Origin: Adiantum capillus-veneris
Lineage: Eukaryota > Streptophyta > Polypodiopsida > Polypodiales > Pteridaceae
Length of the DNA stretch: 64,000 bases
Assembly: GCA_014529385.2 (NCBI GenBank)
Contig: CM043966.1
Coordinates: 142,329,211-142,393,210 of the forward strand
Direction: 5' to 3'
The stretch's first letter is position 1; each line of letters starts with the position of its first letter. Positions 34,549 to 46,659 of this stretch are shown piece by piece. The position numbers and the translations under genes were made by a program. A model generated the notes under the pieces. It saw nothing but the letters and a program-made list of their open reading frames with translations, was not told the DNA's origin and ran no database searches.

Positions 34549-34641
34549 AATTCCTCCCCCTATTGTTCCCACACATGCTCTTGTTGCGCGCGCACACACA
34601 GACACACACACACACTATTACACGCTTCAAATACATACACA

Positions 34642-34678
<37 letters not shown>

Positions 34679-34700
34679 CTCAGACCAACCTCACCCATTT
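33300..34700. repeat. CT/CA-rich low-complexity block
   Basis: Five (CT)n tracts (about 33582-33634, 33711-33780, 33893-33944, 34132-34187, 34319-34371), several followed by (CA)n. There is also (AT)n at 34510-34545 and (CA)n at 34650-34676. A 75-80-bp unit with CTTAATCCCCCATTACCATC is duplicated at 33634-33710 and 33779-33860. The long open frames here (33231-34094 and 33398-34543) are Ser/Leu repeats produced by CT tracts and are rejected as genes. It lies where the 3' LTR of the Ty3 element should be. Confidence 0.9.
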
Positions 34701-36370
34701 CCCGCTCTCTTTTTGTACACACTCACATGCGATTAGGGTTTTTATCACATTTTTTTATTACGTCATTGAGAGAGTGATTGGGCTAGGAAAAGAAAAAATA
34801 AATTTATAATATTACGGTCCTCTTTACATGTAAATATTATTCATCAAATAAAGGACCTAAGTATAAAGGGTTTTTTTCAAAAAATTGTATTTATGTAAAT
34901 ATATATTCCTATGTGTGTGTTATGAGGCCTAAGTATGCTAGCTTCCATTGTGTGTCATTCCTTATACATGTTTTACTATCATTCTATCCCTTAAGCTCTA
35001 CTCACACAAGCCTTGAGAAAACTTTGTGTGACATCACCGTAAAAATTCACCAATCACCTTATCGGCTCCGTCATATTTTTCTATTCCTCCCAGATAAATG
35101 TTCACAAATACATAGGTTTCATCTTCAAATAAATTCCATAAATCACTCAAACTAGAGAATAATTGAGAGTCCCTTCCCTCATGATTTTCCTCCTTTTATT
35201 TTTTCACATATATATTTTTAGTTGCCACTATGCATCCCATGTGTCCATTTCTTCATAAGATCCATGACTAGCCAACCTATCTTCTTGACCCACAAATATA
35301 TCATATTTGATACTTATCCTATACGATACATGTGTGCAAGCTCCTTAGCAAAATTAGGTCATGGTTGATGTATGGGGCCCGGGGGGCTCACTTGGAAGCT
35401 ACAAAGGAAAAAGAATGAAATAGTGGCCCACTTCAAGCCTTATGAGGTGCTGCAGGGACAGCTTTTTGCTCGAATTTTGGCACCCTCTTTTGGTCCGAAT
35501 TTGAGGATATGTCCAAAAGAGAAAATGTAGCTCGTAAGCTAAAGTATTTTCATAATTTTTTCAAAATTTTTGGAGTCAAGGAAAATTTTACATAAATTTT
35601 ATGGCCGACTTTAAAACTGCCACCTCATACACCCAAAAGTCTTCCCATTTTCTCTCACCCTTCCACACACCTACTCGCTCATACACACTCCTCCCTCTCC
35701 TTCCCACACCCAAACCTGCACATTCCATCACTCTTATCACCTTCTTCACCATCCTCATTCCCTCTCTTCACCATAGCTTCCATGATACACACACATACTC
35801 TCATATATCTCTACACCTACTCCCTTATACACATTCCCTCTTCACCATCATAAAAATTTATTAAAAAAATAGCAAATTGGATATGATTTATCTCTGCAAA
35901 TGAAGGATTTTCAGCAAGAGGACCTTGAAGTATTCAAATCGACGCAACGTCACCATCAACCGTGACTCTCTCACATTGGCACTTCATCCACCGGTGTCAC
36001 TAGGTGAACTTCCTCTCCGATTCCATCTACCCCCTAATTTTCAATACCTCCTTAGGGCATTTTACCATTGTCATGCGCCTTGTGTGCACCTCATTGTAAT
36101 CATAATCACTAACCTACTAACACTAACCCTAATGACAAAAGCACCTCACCTCAAGGAAGTAAGGATAAGTAGTGATAGAACTCTCTTTCTCCCTCTTTTT
36201 TTCCTCTCCTTTTTCATTTACCATCATTAATATTGCTCTCTCTCTTGAGCCCACATGCATGTGTCTCAAGGAGATAAGAAAGGCCTATTCCATTTTGAAA
36301 ATGCAAAAAATGCTAAGCTCAATTTGTTAGCGTATAATTCAAATTAGCCATAATCCAAATAAGTGATCTG
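34701..36370. other. AT-rich DNA without supported genes
   Basis: Short open stretches at 34913, 35601 and 35925 have low-complexity or ordinary composition and no motif. The DNA may be the remainder of a long LTR. Confidence 0.4.
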
Positions 36371-36620
36371 GCAACCTATAAATAGACCCATTCCCTTCAT
36401 TGTAAACACACATAGATAGCATTCTAGCACTAGAGGCGTGAGGAGAGACTTGGTTGTAGACAATATAGTGTGAGATTCACACTTTAGTGCACTATAGCAT
36501 TGATGCTACATTTTTTAAGTGAGAGAGTGTGAGAGTTTCACATCTCAAGCCACCATTGTACCTATCCTTACAGTCATCAATAAATTTGAGGTCTTGGTGC
36601 TCCAGAGGCATGATTTTGTC
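36371..36620 (+). promoter_or_regulatory. LTR-like promoter and polyadenylation signal
   Basis: CCTATAAATAGACC near 36375-36388 is a strong TATA box. About 190 bp on, CAATAAATT near 36578 could serve as the polyadenylation signal. The spacing fits an LTR U3-R region, possibly of the Ty3 element upstream. No transcript evidence. 36620-37240 holds nothing I can name. Confidence 0.4.
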
Positions 36621-37249
36621 TCCAATTCATATTCCATCCGGTTGTGCAATGCCAGTCAAATATTTGAGGTGATGTGTATGCCACAATTTCTCAGTTGATC
36701 TTGTGAGATTAAGTGTTCTGGGTGCCTTTTATTGCCTAATACTAGTTCATCGTAAGAGGTTTGAGTGGTGAGAGGTCTCCCGCAACCTAAGACGATGTGT
36801 GTGTTGGCAAAGTGTTGAGCACGTGTTGGTGTAGTCTCCATGCAGGCTCTTTGATAGTGTAGCAAGGTGTTCTTTCACCTCTCGAATTGCAAGAGAATTG
36901 TTTGAGAAAACTCACTCTCCATCTATCTCCGTTCTCTCAATGGCTCCTTCTCTCCTCCTTCTATAGAAAATTGTTGCTTGTTTGTGTGTGATTTGTGTGT
37001 CTCCCTTAAGTCTAAGGACACTCTCTTGCATCCTAGTTTGCATCCATAACTAGGTGGTGCCCTTTTTAAGTTGGGTTTGGCTAGGGATTTTTCTTGGTTG
37101 TGTTTGTGTTGTGCCCTAGCTTCATTGAGCAGCACGGGAGTCACTAAAGGGTGTCTAGAGTCCGTTCTTCTTGTTGCCCGCCCCAGACCACCTCAACGGT
37201 CCTGGCGTTTGAGGCTGTCGAGGTCCGTGTCGCGCTTTGCGCTCGTCTC

Positions 37250-37720
37250 AATAGCTTTCATAATGCTCATAACATATTTGTACAATAGCTTCTTTGAAGT
37301 ATTCCTAGTCATCATTGTAGGCTTTGGTAACCTCTTGAATCTACTCCTTCAAATCTGAACTCACTAACTGCTCAAAGGATCTAATCATTTACTCTTCTGG
37401 TATCCCTCTTAACTTGGTTTCCAACTCATAGTACTCTTGGTAGCCCTTTGGATCATAACCATCGAAGACTCGCCTCTCTTCGTATGCCACATCTAAAGCT
37501 TCATCCATTTGATTCTTCTTCTTCATGGTCTCCATTTCAAGCAAAGATCCTTGAACCAATTGAAACATCCTCAAAAAATTTGGAACTGTTGACTTATCAT
37601 CAAAACCGTTTCCACTTAACTCTTCAATCAACTTCACCATCTACTCCATTTGCTCTAAGTTCTCCATCTGCACCTCCCACCCCAGCTCATTTTGCATCAG
37701 GTTCACCAAAGATGTCCTGG
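37250..37720 (-). pseudogene. Gag-like remnant, minus strand
   Basis: The minus strand stays open from 37640 to 37389, giving EERRVFDGYDPKGYQEYYEL and KLRGIPEE. After a stop the same frame reads IRSFEQLVSSDLKE, IQEVTKAYNDD and EYFKEAIVQIC. The pattern F-D-G ... I-P-E-E ... R-x-F ... E-Y-F-K-E-A is like the N-terminal gag domain of some plant Ty3 elements. It lacks the rest of the element. Confidence 0.4.
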
Positions 37721-38109
37721 GATATGTGTTCGAAACGTGAGCCGAGGGGCTGCTGGCTGTGGGAAAAGTGAGTGTCGTGCCGCACAAAATAGTAGCTATT
37801 AGTTACTTGGTAATGCTACTGACAAATATGATGCATAATTATTGAAGCAATGTTGTTAATGACACTGTTGATTATTTCAAGTGATGGTTTTGGAGTTTAA
37901 GCTCCCTTTACAATTTTCTTCGGGCCGTTAATGGCTTCGTGATTCATCAAAAAGATTAACTAAACCTAAGTTGTTGCCGATGAACAAAAATCCTTATGTG
38001 TTGGTTTTCCAGAATCGATTGTCGTTCGCTTTACATCTTTGGTTATCGTCCTCGACTCCCTTCTTTTGTTGCTTACTGGAGCTCGAATTCCTTCTTGCCT
38101 CGTCGTCTA

Positions 38110-38239
38110 CTTATTGAACTTCTCCACTTGATTGAATACTCCCTCTTGCCTACGAGCTCCCTTGTCTCTTTTATGCAACTTCCCCTCTTTGCTTACTCGA
38201 GAGGGAGGTCGGAAGGTTCTCCTTCAAGCTTCTTACAGG

Positions 38240-38285
<46 letters not shown>

Positions 38286-38510
38286 GCAAGGGGAGATCTC
38301 TTCTATGCTTTTGATCTCCCCAATTTCGACTCCTTCCTCCTCTGTGATTGCCCTTACCTCTTTTTCCTTCCTCTGCTCCTGCTTGCCTTGCCCTCTTATG
38401 CAACTTAGCTTCCTTGCTTACTTGAGAGCGAGTCTCCTTCAAGTTTCTCAAAGCCGAGAGAGAGTGAGTGAGAGAGAGAGCTCTTCCTTCCCTTTGATCT
38501 CCCAAGCTCT
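38110..38510. repeat. Imperfect duplication around a (GA)n tract
   Basis: A block with TTTTATGCAACTTCCC..CTTTGCTTAC, CTCCTTCAAG and GCCGAGAGAG at 38168-38283 recurs at 38395-38480. (GA)n lies at 38243-38283. The 187-codon frame spanning it is an artefact of low complexity. Confidence 0.7.
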
Positions 38511-38938
38511 ACCTATTTCCCCTGCTTGTCTTCACCCTCCTTTTCTTTGCTATGAATAGCCTTCTCCTCGTTTATGCCCGTTCCTCCTTGTCTTTCCCGT
38601 GCATGCCCCTTCTTTGTTGAAAATAGCCTTATTTTAGTCGTGGCACCACTGCCATTGCGTAGGAACGCATACTATGACGTGGAATGTCAGTGGATGGAGG
38701 CTCACCAAAGAGGGAAAGAGTGGAACCAAATCAAGGTGCCTCGGGCTGCTGACGGAGTTTTCCTTCTTACCCAACGCCATCCAAGCTCCATGCCGGCATG
38801 CACGTTCCAATCTTTCCCTTTGCACTCCTGCTTTTCCCCCACCATCTTCATTATTTTCCCCTCATTTTCACATGTTTTGCCCCTTCTTCTATTGGGTGGC
38901 CACACCCCCTTGGGTGGCCTTCCTCCTATGGGCAACCG

Positions 38939-41255
38939 TTTGGCCCTTCAAATCATAAGGGCACCACATTTGGCATACACTTTCACACAGGCATTGCCTC
39001 GCACAACATCTTTCTCCAGCAGCCCATGTCAAACAATCTTATCATAAATTTTGTTGCCCGTATCAAGGTATTGAATAGTGTCACATGCCCTCAAGATGCA
39101 AGTAAAGGTGAATGCATTCAAGAAACACCTTCCCTTGCATTTAATTAACAAGCCAGATCTTCTTTGCCACAGCCGTGTTGGGCATTTCCCCGCGACCAAT
39201 GATCTCCGAGAGACAACATTTTTGAACTGAAGCTCATCAAAAACCCTATGTGCTTCCATACGGGCACCACCTTTAACATGTTTAACTTCCAAATCATGTG
39301 TGTCTCCATTATCCATCTGGCATACAACTCAACTAAAGCACTACCAAGCACGACATCAATTTTGGACATTCCCTGGTTGAAGCTAAAAAATTCCTAGATG
39401 GCAGACCAACTGAGGCGATTGACCTGTCACGAAACTGGCCCCCAAGGAAACTTAAATTGGTAATACCTTGGCAATGAGCTCTCCAATTGTTGACCTAAAA
39501 AAAAATGACGTGCTCTACAAAGTGAGCACTTTAGGCCCATGCATTCACTTCATCTTAAACCTATCAAATGCAATTGCCCAATTTGGTATGGATCTGCATA
39601 AACTTAAACTTCAAACTTCCATAATGTTTTCACCGTAGCTCCAATTAACACTAGAATGGTAACAGGACACTTTTATGTCCTTGGACACTTTTGTGTCTTG
39701 TTAAGTGACCATTTTGCTTGAATTATTTGAAGAGTATGAAAATGATTTTCTAGGTGCTCTATATCCACAAAGTTTCCTTATGAGCTGAAAAAAACTTGGC
39801 ATTTTTTTTGGAGTATCGATCTCACCATTAACCTTACTCTTGCACAACATTTTTGAACCTAAACTGTGTGAAAAAACGGGTCCTAGTTTTGGCTTTTTTT
39901 CAATTTTTGGCAACTATACCACTCTAAACTTCATGTTTGTGACGTTTAAATGGCTAGAGGATAGGCCTTCATAGTTCTCAACATGTTTTGATGCTTGTAG
40001 GGAGAGCTAAGTGTTAAAATTGTAACTTATGACCAATTTACAAGAATTGCATAATCCTGTTTTTTGGCCAAATTAGCACTTTTATGATTTTTTTGGTGGC
40101 TTTCTTGATATTCAAATTCAATTTTGATTGTGTAAGTGTAATATATAACATAAAGCTAATCTTCCTTTAGTTTTGGGGGACCTAATATGCTATATAGCAT
40201 AGTATATGATGATGGTTGAGTTTTTTGATTGCTGAAGAATACGATACATTTTAGAGTAGCAAGTATAACTTTCTCAATATTGCTAGTTTCTTAGGCCAAT
40301 TGTGTGTATTTTGTAGGTAGTAACCATATCTAATCATAGACTACAAACTTGGCTAGATATTGAGTAGTTTCTATGGGTTTCTAGAGGTCATAATGCTAAA
40401 CCCAGTTTTTTCATGTTTGCTGTATTTAGCACTTTATCATTGCTCCCAAGGTTCCAATTGTAAGAGATCCATTATCCTTTTGACATGCTCCATGGCTCCT
40501 TTTGAATCCAAAGGCCCAAAGGGAACTAAGAAAACATGTATATAGTATCTGTATTGAGCGTGACTATAGAAACTTTGATGATAGGTCCGCAGAATGGCAA
40601 AAATGTAACTTTTTTGTACCTATTTTTTTTGCCCAAAAAAGAATTAATGAGGTAAAAGCAACCATATGTTTTGATCACCAACCCATTGAAGTTAACGGGG
40701 CATTTATCTCATGTCCTACAAAAATCCCCACTCTTATTTATATGCAATCAACCGTAAGAAATTGCTGTTTTGGGCAAAATGCACTGGTCCATCAACTTTG
40801 GAGGCTTGTAGTGACCAAGGGATGAGAAAAATTACAAGTTTCTCATTTTTTTCCATATGTAGTAGTTATTGAACTATAAGCTCATGAAAGGATTTTTCAA
40901 AATGAGTGGATCTACTATGGTTTTGGAATTTTTTCCCAAAACCCTGAAAGGACACTTTTATGTCCTATTAGGTTACCATTCTAGTGTTAACAAGCCATAA
41001 AGACAGGCCGGGAGAGCACTTCAAGCACTACAATTCTAAATCATAGTCTCACATCTGTGCTCACTTCAAGCATACTCTTTTTCAGCATCATCAAGGCATT
41101 TGTTGGCCCTTTAAAGCCGCATCTGGCATACATTAACCATAGAACTAGCTTGTTAGCAAGCCCTAAACATTGATCATTCATTAGGTAAGCTTCAAATAAG
41201 CTCAATGTGAATCTTCCTAATATCTTTCTTAGCATGGGAGTGGACCTGCATGACA
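38939..41255 (-). pseudogene. PPR-type pseudogene copy A, split by a transposon
   Basis: On the minus strand, 39316-39029 reads RVFDELQFKNVVS, then NAFTFTCILRACDTIQYLDT and KIYDKIV, a plant pentatricopeptide repeat pattern. Another frame gives VVLGSALVELYAR and NAQHGCGKEDLAC. The part upstream on the minus strand (41370-41000) gives SSNLSIMPSVMQVHSHAKKD and ANKLVLWLMYARCGFKGP. PPR proteins bind RNA in plastids and mitochondria. Stops and shifts abound. A 1338-bp element at 39649-40986 interrupts it. A second copy lies at 44406-45365. Confidence 0.7.
39649..40986. mobile_element. TTAA-flanked DNA transposon, non-autonomous
   Basis: The ends are a perfect 15-bp inverted repeat, CACTAGAATGGTAAC, flanked by TTAA at 39645-39648 and 40987-40990. 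Just inside each end lies GGACACTTTTATGTCC (39665-39680 and about 40950-40965), itself nearly palindromic. The paralogous copy B has no insertion at the matching point (TCGA at 45093-45096), so both junctions are supported by an empty site. No transposase frame is seen in the 1338 bp. TTAA duplications are the mark of piggyBac and some Sola elements. Reading the ends as ACACTAG with a TA duplication (mariner-like) is also possible. Confidence 0.85.
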
Positions 41256-41379
41256 CTAGGCATGATCGACAAGTTGCTTGAAGCAAAATCATAGCTAAGC
41301 ATCTTATATAAAGCAAAGCAGGTAGTGAGGTTGGTGGGAAGCTTGTCCACCATGCCCATAAAGCTCAAAAGAAAAGACA

Positions 41380-43330
41380 CCAGATAACAAGGCCATCGAG
41401 TCAGATTTTGAGTTGGAAAGAGAGATCAAGACCAAGATTGACATCCCTTCAGAATACCAGTTAACAAAGGAAGAGGAAGATAAAAATGTCCCTCTAGTCA
41501 AAAAAGAACACAAGCTACTAATTGAATCTTGAAAACTAAAGCTCAAAGATCAATGGAAGAAGCCCAAAGCCTCATGGAGGAACGACTTGAAAAGCTAGCC
41601 ACCAAAATGAAAAAGAGAAAAATCTCCCTCTAAAGATGAGGAAGATGACATTGAGCTTGACAGAAAGCTCAAGGATATCAAAGAAGAAAGACTAAAGAAA
41701 ATCAAGAAACAAAAAAGCCAAAAGCTGACTGCAAAATCCTAGTTGGTGGGGTCCTTCAAGCAAAAAATACAAGATGTGTCGAAGAGGAAAGCTAACTAAA
41801 AAGAAGAAGATGAGTTAAAGCAAAAAATAATGACTGATCTAGAAATTTTGTTGGACTCACCAAGAAGCCAAAAATCCATGCAAAGAGATTCTCCAAAGTA
41901 AACAATTACCACTACTCACCAAGAGGAGAAGAGATCAGAGACAGAGTAGTGGGTCTCATCCAGATAGACCTCTCCTCCTATTGACCAAGACCATGAAAAT
42001 ACTGAAGATCAAGAGACAAATAGAGAGTTTAAAAGTGAAAAGAAAGAGTCTCAAACTATTAAGGAAGATGAAAGCAAGCACGAAGAAGAGCATTGACAAC
42101 TTGAAAAGCAGCATGAAGAAGATCAGACAAAGAAAGAACAAGTTTTAGAAATCTCTCAACAAGGAATGACATAGGAAACACAAGAGGTACTGCCTCTCTC
42201 ACAGGCTGATGTGGATGTAGCAAACAAACTCCTCATAGAATTTGATCTTGAGGATCATCTTGAGATTATAACAATACAGTTTAGATGCCAAAGAATAGTC
42301 GTTGAGCTATGAGAGCTAGATGTGAGAGATGCCAAGGCCAAAACTAATGCAAAAATTTGAGAGATTAAGCGGCTTCGCCAGTAAATTGACTACCTACAAG
42401 AGGATAAAGAGAAACTCCAAGCTACTCTAGTAAGACAAAAAGAAGATGTTGCCAACATATTTCAAGATCTAGAAAAATAGATCAAGGCTAACGGTGAAAT
42501 GTAGGTGGAACTCCAAGCTCTAAAGAGAGAAAAAGAAGTACTCTAAATTATGTGATTTTTATGATGTGGTAAAACACACACTCTCTACCCTCTAACTCTT
42601 CAAGAAGTTCCTGCACTAGAGCATCTCACACATCTATGACAACTATTGAGGAGATATAGTCCCTGTAAGCTAAGCTAGCCCAAGAAAAATTGCAAAGACA
42701 ACTACTTATGGCTGGTTTAATGGCAACCAACACCTGAAGAGAGTAGGAGATCAAGGATCTCAAAGAACAACTCGCAAAAGCACAAGTAGATTTGACCAGC
42801 CAAGCAGAGATGCATACAAGATAGCTCCAAGCTAAAGAATTAGAAACCAATTCTTTGCAATCAAAGTTTGTTGTGCCTACTACAGACACAATAGATAGTC
42901 GAGTTCAAGAGTATAGATCTACCTCCAATGTACATCCCAAGCACATCAGCTAGAGGAAATCTATACAACTTTGAAGAAGAAATAGAGCATACACATGCCA
43001 GAGAAAAGTTAAAGAAATGGATTGAGGACATGCCAAAAGGCTCGCACATGAGATATGAACTCAAAGTGTTAGGATCAACCACATTCCCAATGATCAATAG
43101 AGAGCTTCTTTGGAATGTCGCGACCATTCTTAGACCTCTTCTCATCCTACTCTATCTTTACATGCCCTCCATGAAGTCCCACATTTTATAAATTATTTCT
43201 AGAGCCAAGATATCCCTTTGCTTTGCATATGCGGGCCGAGTAGTCCAAGCAAAACAAATGTAGAGGAACATGAGTTTCTCAATGATCTTGCAAAAGTACA
43301 TGCATCGTGCATATGTGAACCCTAGCTAGT
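41380..43330 (+). pseudogene. Decayed coiled-coil retroelement frame
   Basis: A mostly single frame gives Glu/Lys-rich pieces: DFELEREIKTKIDIPSEYQ, DDIELDRKLKDIKEERLKKI, DQDHENTEDQETNREFKSE, ADVDVANKLLIEFDLEDHL and YLQEDKEKLQATLVRQKEDV. Stops fall every 20-60 codons. The last open stretch, 42928-43188, holds NLYNFEEEIEHTHAREKLKK. Layout and composition recall the coiled-coil frame at 2383-4224, but I see no clear residue-level match. It starts exactly beside the PPR pseudogene. The minus-strand open frames here are shadows. Confidence 0.5.
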
Positions 43331-44405
43331 GGGATTTTTGGTGCCTGTAGGTGAACCCTATTTGGTGCTCTCCTCCAATATCGTTTGTCAAGGCTATGGA
43401 TTCCTCCCATGTAGTACAAGCAAGGAATTTTTCTTGTTGCTCCTTTGGAGACATTGTACATACACTTCAAGGTCTTCAGATCTCCAGCCATATGGCACTC
43501 CAATGTTATGATCCCATGCAGTAAACATCAAGTGTCTTTCCATTTCTCTGCTCACTTATTACTTTAGGGATGCTTGTTTGATGAAAAACCCAATTCAGTA
43601 TATCAAAGTTCTCTATAGGTACCTACAATAGAGATATTTAGTGAGTTCAATTGCACATGCAAAAGTGATTTATCCAAGCTAATCATTTTGTCAGCACACC
43701 TTGAATGTGGAAAGAAGGAATATATTATTTTTAGATTGCACACTAAAGTTTCTAGGATCATCAGCGCTACCACAATGCTTCCATCCATTGCTCTATTCAT
43801 TAGTGCTATTGCGACTCACTCAATCTCAATCTCCTTCACAAGAAACTTAAGAACACCGTTGCATTCTTGGTTTGTAACTTCAAACAATTGTACAATGTAT
43901 GTCTGCAAAGCGATCAAATCATAAAACATATTGTTTTACTTGTCATAAACTACTTCCTTCGCTTTTGATGGCGATCTATACGTCAATTAAATGTGGAAAG
44001 GGCTCCCCAAAATTTTCCACACCTCCTTGTTGATGTGTTGTCTTGTCTTCTGAATGGAGAAAGGTTTTTGAAGCAATGTGTGCTCCATGTGAAACTTCTT
44101 ACCTTGTTTTTGCATGAACCTGATAGAATAGAGTTCAATAAGCTGAGTCCCCTTATAGTGTGAGAGAGATGCACATAATATTACATAACTGAAAATTGCA
44201 AAATATCCCTTTTTTGAAATACTAGCTATATCCAAAAAAGACTGAACATCCCATGCAAGAAGCTGATTCACTTTCAAAATATTTTCAAGTTGTTTGGCGA
44301 CAATCTTGCCATAACACTTGTCATCTAACAATCTAGCAGCATTTTTCCAGTTCAATATAAGGTTGTATGGATCAGACAAAGTGGGTGTGGTGTGTTGCCT
44401 TGACC
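43331..44405. other. No supported gene
   Basis: Short frames on both strands (for example 44379-43987 minus and 43688-43921 plus) lack motifs. The minus one, with NLILNWKNAARLLDD and KPFSIQKTRQHINKE, is the most protein-like, and may be upstream sequence of the PPR copy or another remnant. Confidence 0.3.
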
Positions 44406-45365
44406 ATTTGGCCCTTCAAATCATAAGGGCACCACATTTGGCATACACTTCCACCCGGGCATTTCCTCGCACCCTGTCGAACAATCTCATCATGAATTTT
44501 GTTGCCCGTATCAAGGTATTGAATAGTGCCACATGTCCTCAAGATGCAAGTAAAGGTGAATGCATTAGGAGAAACTCCTTCCCTTGCATTTAATTAACAA
44601 GCCAAAGCTTCTTTGCCACAGTCATGCTGGGAATTCCCTGCGACCAATGATCTCTAGGAGACAACATTTTTGAACTGAAGCTCATCAAAAACTTTAGGTG
44701 CTTCCGTACGGGCACCACATTTAACATATTTAACTTCCAAAGCATGTGTGTCTCCATTAGCCATCTGGCATACAGCTCAACTATTGAACTACCAAGCATG
44801 ACATCAATTTCCAAAATTCCCTAGTTGAAGCTCAAAATTTCCCAAATGGCAGATCGACCGAGGCGACCGACCTGGCACAAAACTGGCCAGCGGGGAAACT
44901 TAAATTGGTAATAACTTGGCAACCAGATCTTTGATTGCTGATCTAAAAAGATCGACGTGCTCCACAAAGTGAGCAGTTCAAGACCATGCATTCACTTCAT
45001 CTCAAACCTCTCAGCTACAATTGCCTAATCTGGTACGGGTCTGCATCAACTTAAACTTCAAACTGCCATAATTTTTTTACCGTAGCTTCAATCGACAAGC
45101 CGTAAAGACAAACCGGTAGAGCACTTCAAGCACTACATTTCTAGATCATAATCTCTTATCTGTGCTAACCTCAAGCATACTCGGTTTTAGCATCTTGAAT
45201 GCATCTATTGGCCCTTTAAAGCCGCATTTGGTATACATTAACCATAAGACTAGCTTGTTATAGCAAGCCCTAAACACTAATCATTCATTAGGTAAGCTTC
45301 AAATAAGCTCAATGTACATCTTCATGATATCTTTCTTGGCATGGGAGCGGAGCTGCATGACATCC
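44406..45365 (-). pseudogene. PPR-type pseudogene copy B (empty-site copy)
   Basis: Matches copy A from TTTGGCCCTTCAAATCATAA to GCATGGGAGYGGASCTGCAT, about 960 bp, without the transposon. On the minus strand it gives MEIDVMLGSSIVELYAR and a diverged NVVS region. Both copies are broken. Copy B keeps CAATCGACAAGCC where copy A has CAATTAA, the element, then TTAACAAGCC. From 45366 to 46560 I see no supported gene. Confidence 0.7.
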
Positions 45366-46659
45366 ATCCCCTCTGAACCTGTACAGCCTCCAGTCTGTGC
45401 CAACTGCACTTCAATCTGTATCTGCTATAGGTACCTTAATCTCTTTGTCATCATCAGACTCACGTAACTGGTAAAGATATGAAAAATAATATAAGTCTTA
45501 TACCCTATCATCAATGTTCTACCTTAATTGTTAGGTAGCTACCCATCAAAAATCTTTGAACCGTATCTGCCATATCTCCAAAGCATTCAATTATGAAAAA
45601 TTTGTTTAGTGAACCCCGCCAGACTTAAGTGCTCCAGTTAACAATGCATACGGCTTGATGATCAAGCTCTCTTTAGGGGACCCTATCAAGCTCAAGTATG
45701 CCTTACTCTATCTGCACATGGAATGGCTGTCAAGTCCTTTACTTCAAGTTCTGGTAGTAGAACCAACTCAAAAGATGTGAAGATACTTCATCAATTGTCC
45801 AAATAAGTCAATTGGAAGCCATCCATGTAATCTTAGTGAATGTATAACCAAAAACTCTTTTGACTTAGCATAATCAAATTTGCAACTTGCACTTCAGTAG
45901 CCCCCAAGATCAAACGGGAAACCAATCATTTGCCCCACTGTGAGCATTCCTTTAAAAATTTTCATCATCCATCTTGCATGAAGTGCCACATTTAAGGTAT
46001 CAACGGTTCAACATCCTTGTTGCATCATAGAAAACATGTCAACAACCAATGAATTCCATCAAAACTGACATTCCAAGGTTGTGGGAAAAAAAAAATCCTC
46101 ACCACAAGCCAAACCAAGTTTTTTCAACTTGATAGCCATTTTGGCAAGAGCCTAAATACCACCTTTATGAGATCAAAACCCCAAAGACTCAAAGATCTTG
46201 TGAATAAATCCCAAAGGACTTGCAAGATTTAGTTTCTAGGTAAACTATTCATCCACTTTTTCTTAATGTTTGTACTAGAGCTTATTCTTATAGTTTACAT
46301 CAAGCCCATGAAGTTAAAATCTAGAAAAAACCTTGTTATCTATCATAGCTGGAAAAAAACGAGTTTTTTTCCTCATCTTGCATATAAGGAAATGTTTTTC
46401 TATTTTTGTAAACACTGCATGGTTCATATAAACATTCTAAGCAAGACTGGAAACCAGCAAGTGGTGTAGCAAATGTATGGAGGCATGAAAATGGAGAATT
46501 TATCTTTGGCAGTATACTAAAACATGATAAATTTTACCAGGAGGTATGACTCATCTGACACCAAGGGCAAGACTAAGAAGTGGAGCCGCAAGAAAAAGCT
46601 GGAGCAATTATTAAAGTCCACCATTCTTAAGGACTCCCTTTGAGAGGTATCAATATACA

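Noticed and set aside
37071-37358. 95-codon plus-strand frame
   Set aside because: Overlaps a better supported minus-strand gag-like remnant and has no motif.
39649-40986. CACTA (En/Spm) transposon
   Set aside because: The ends start CACTA, but the flanking duplication is TTAA (or TA), not 3 bp, and the paralogous empty site fits TTAA.
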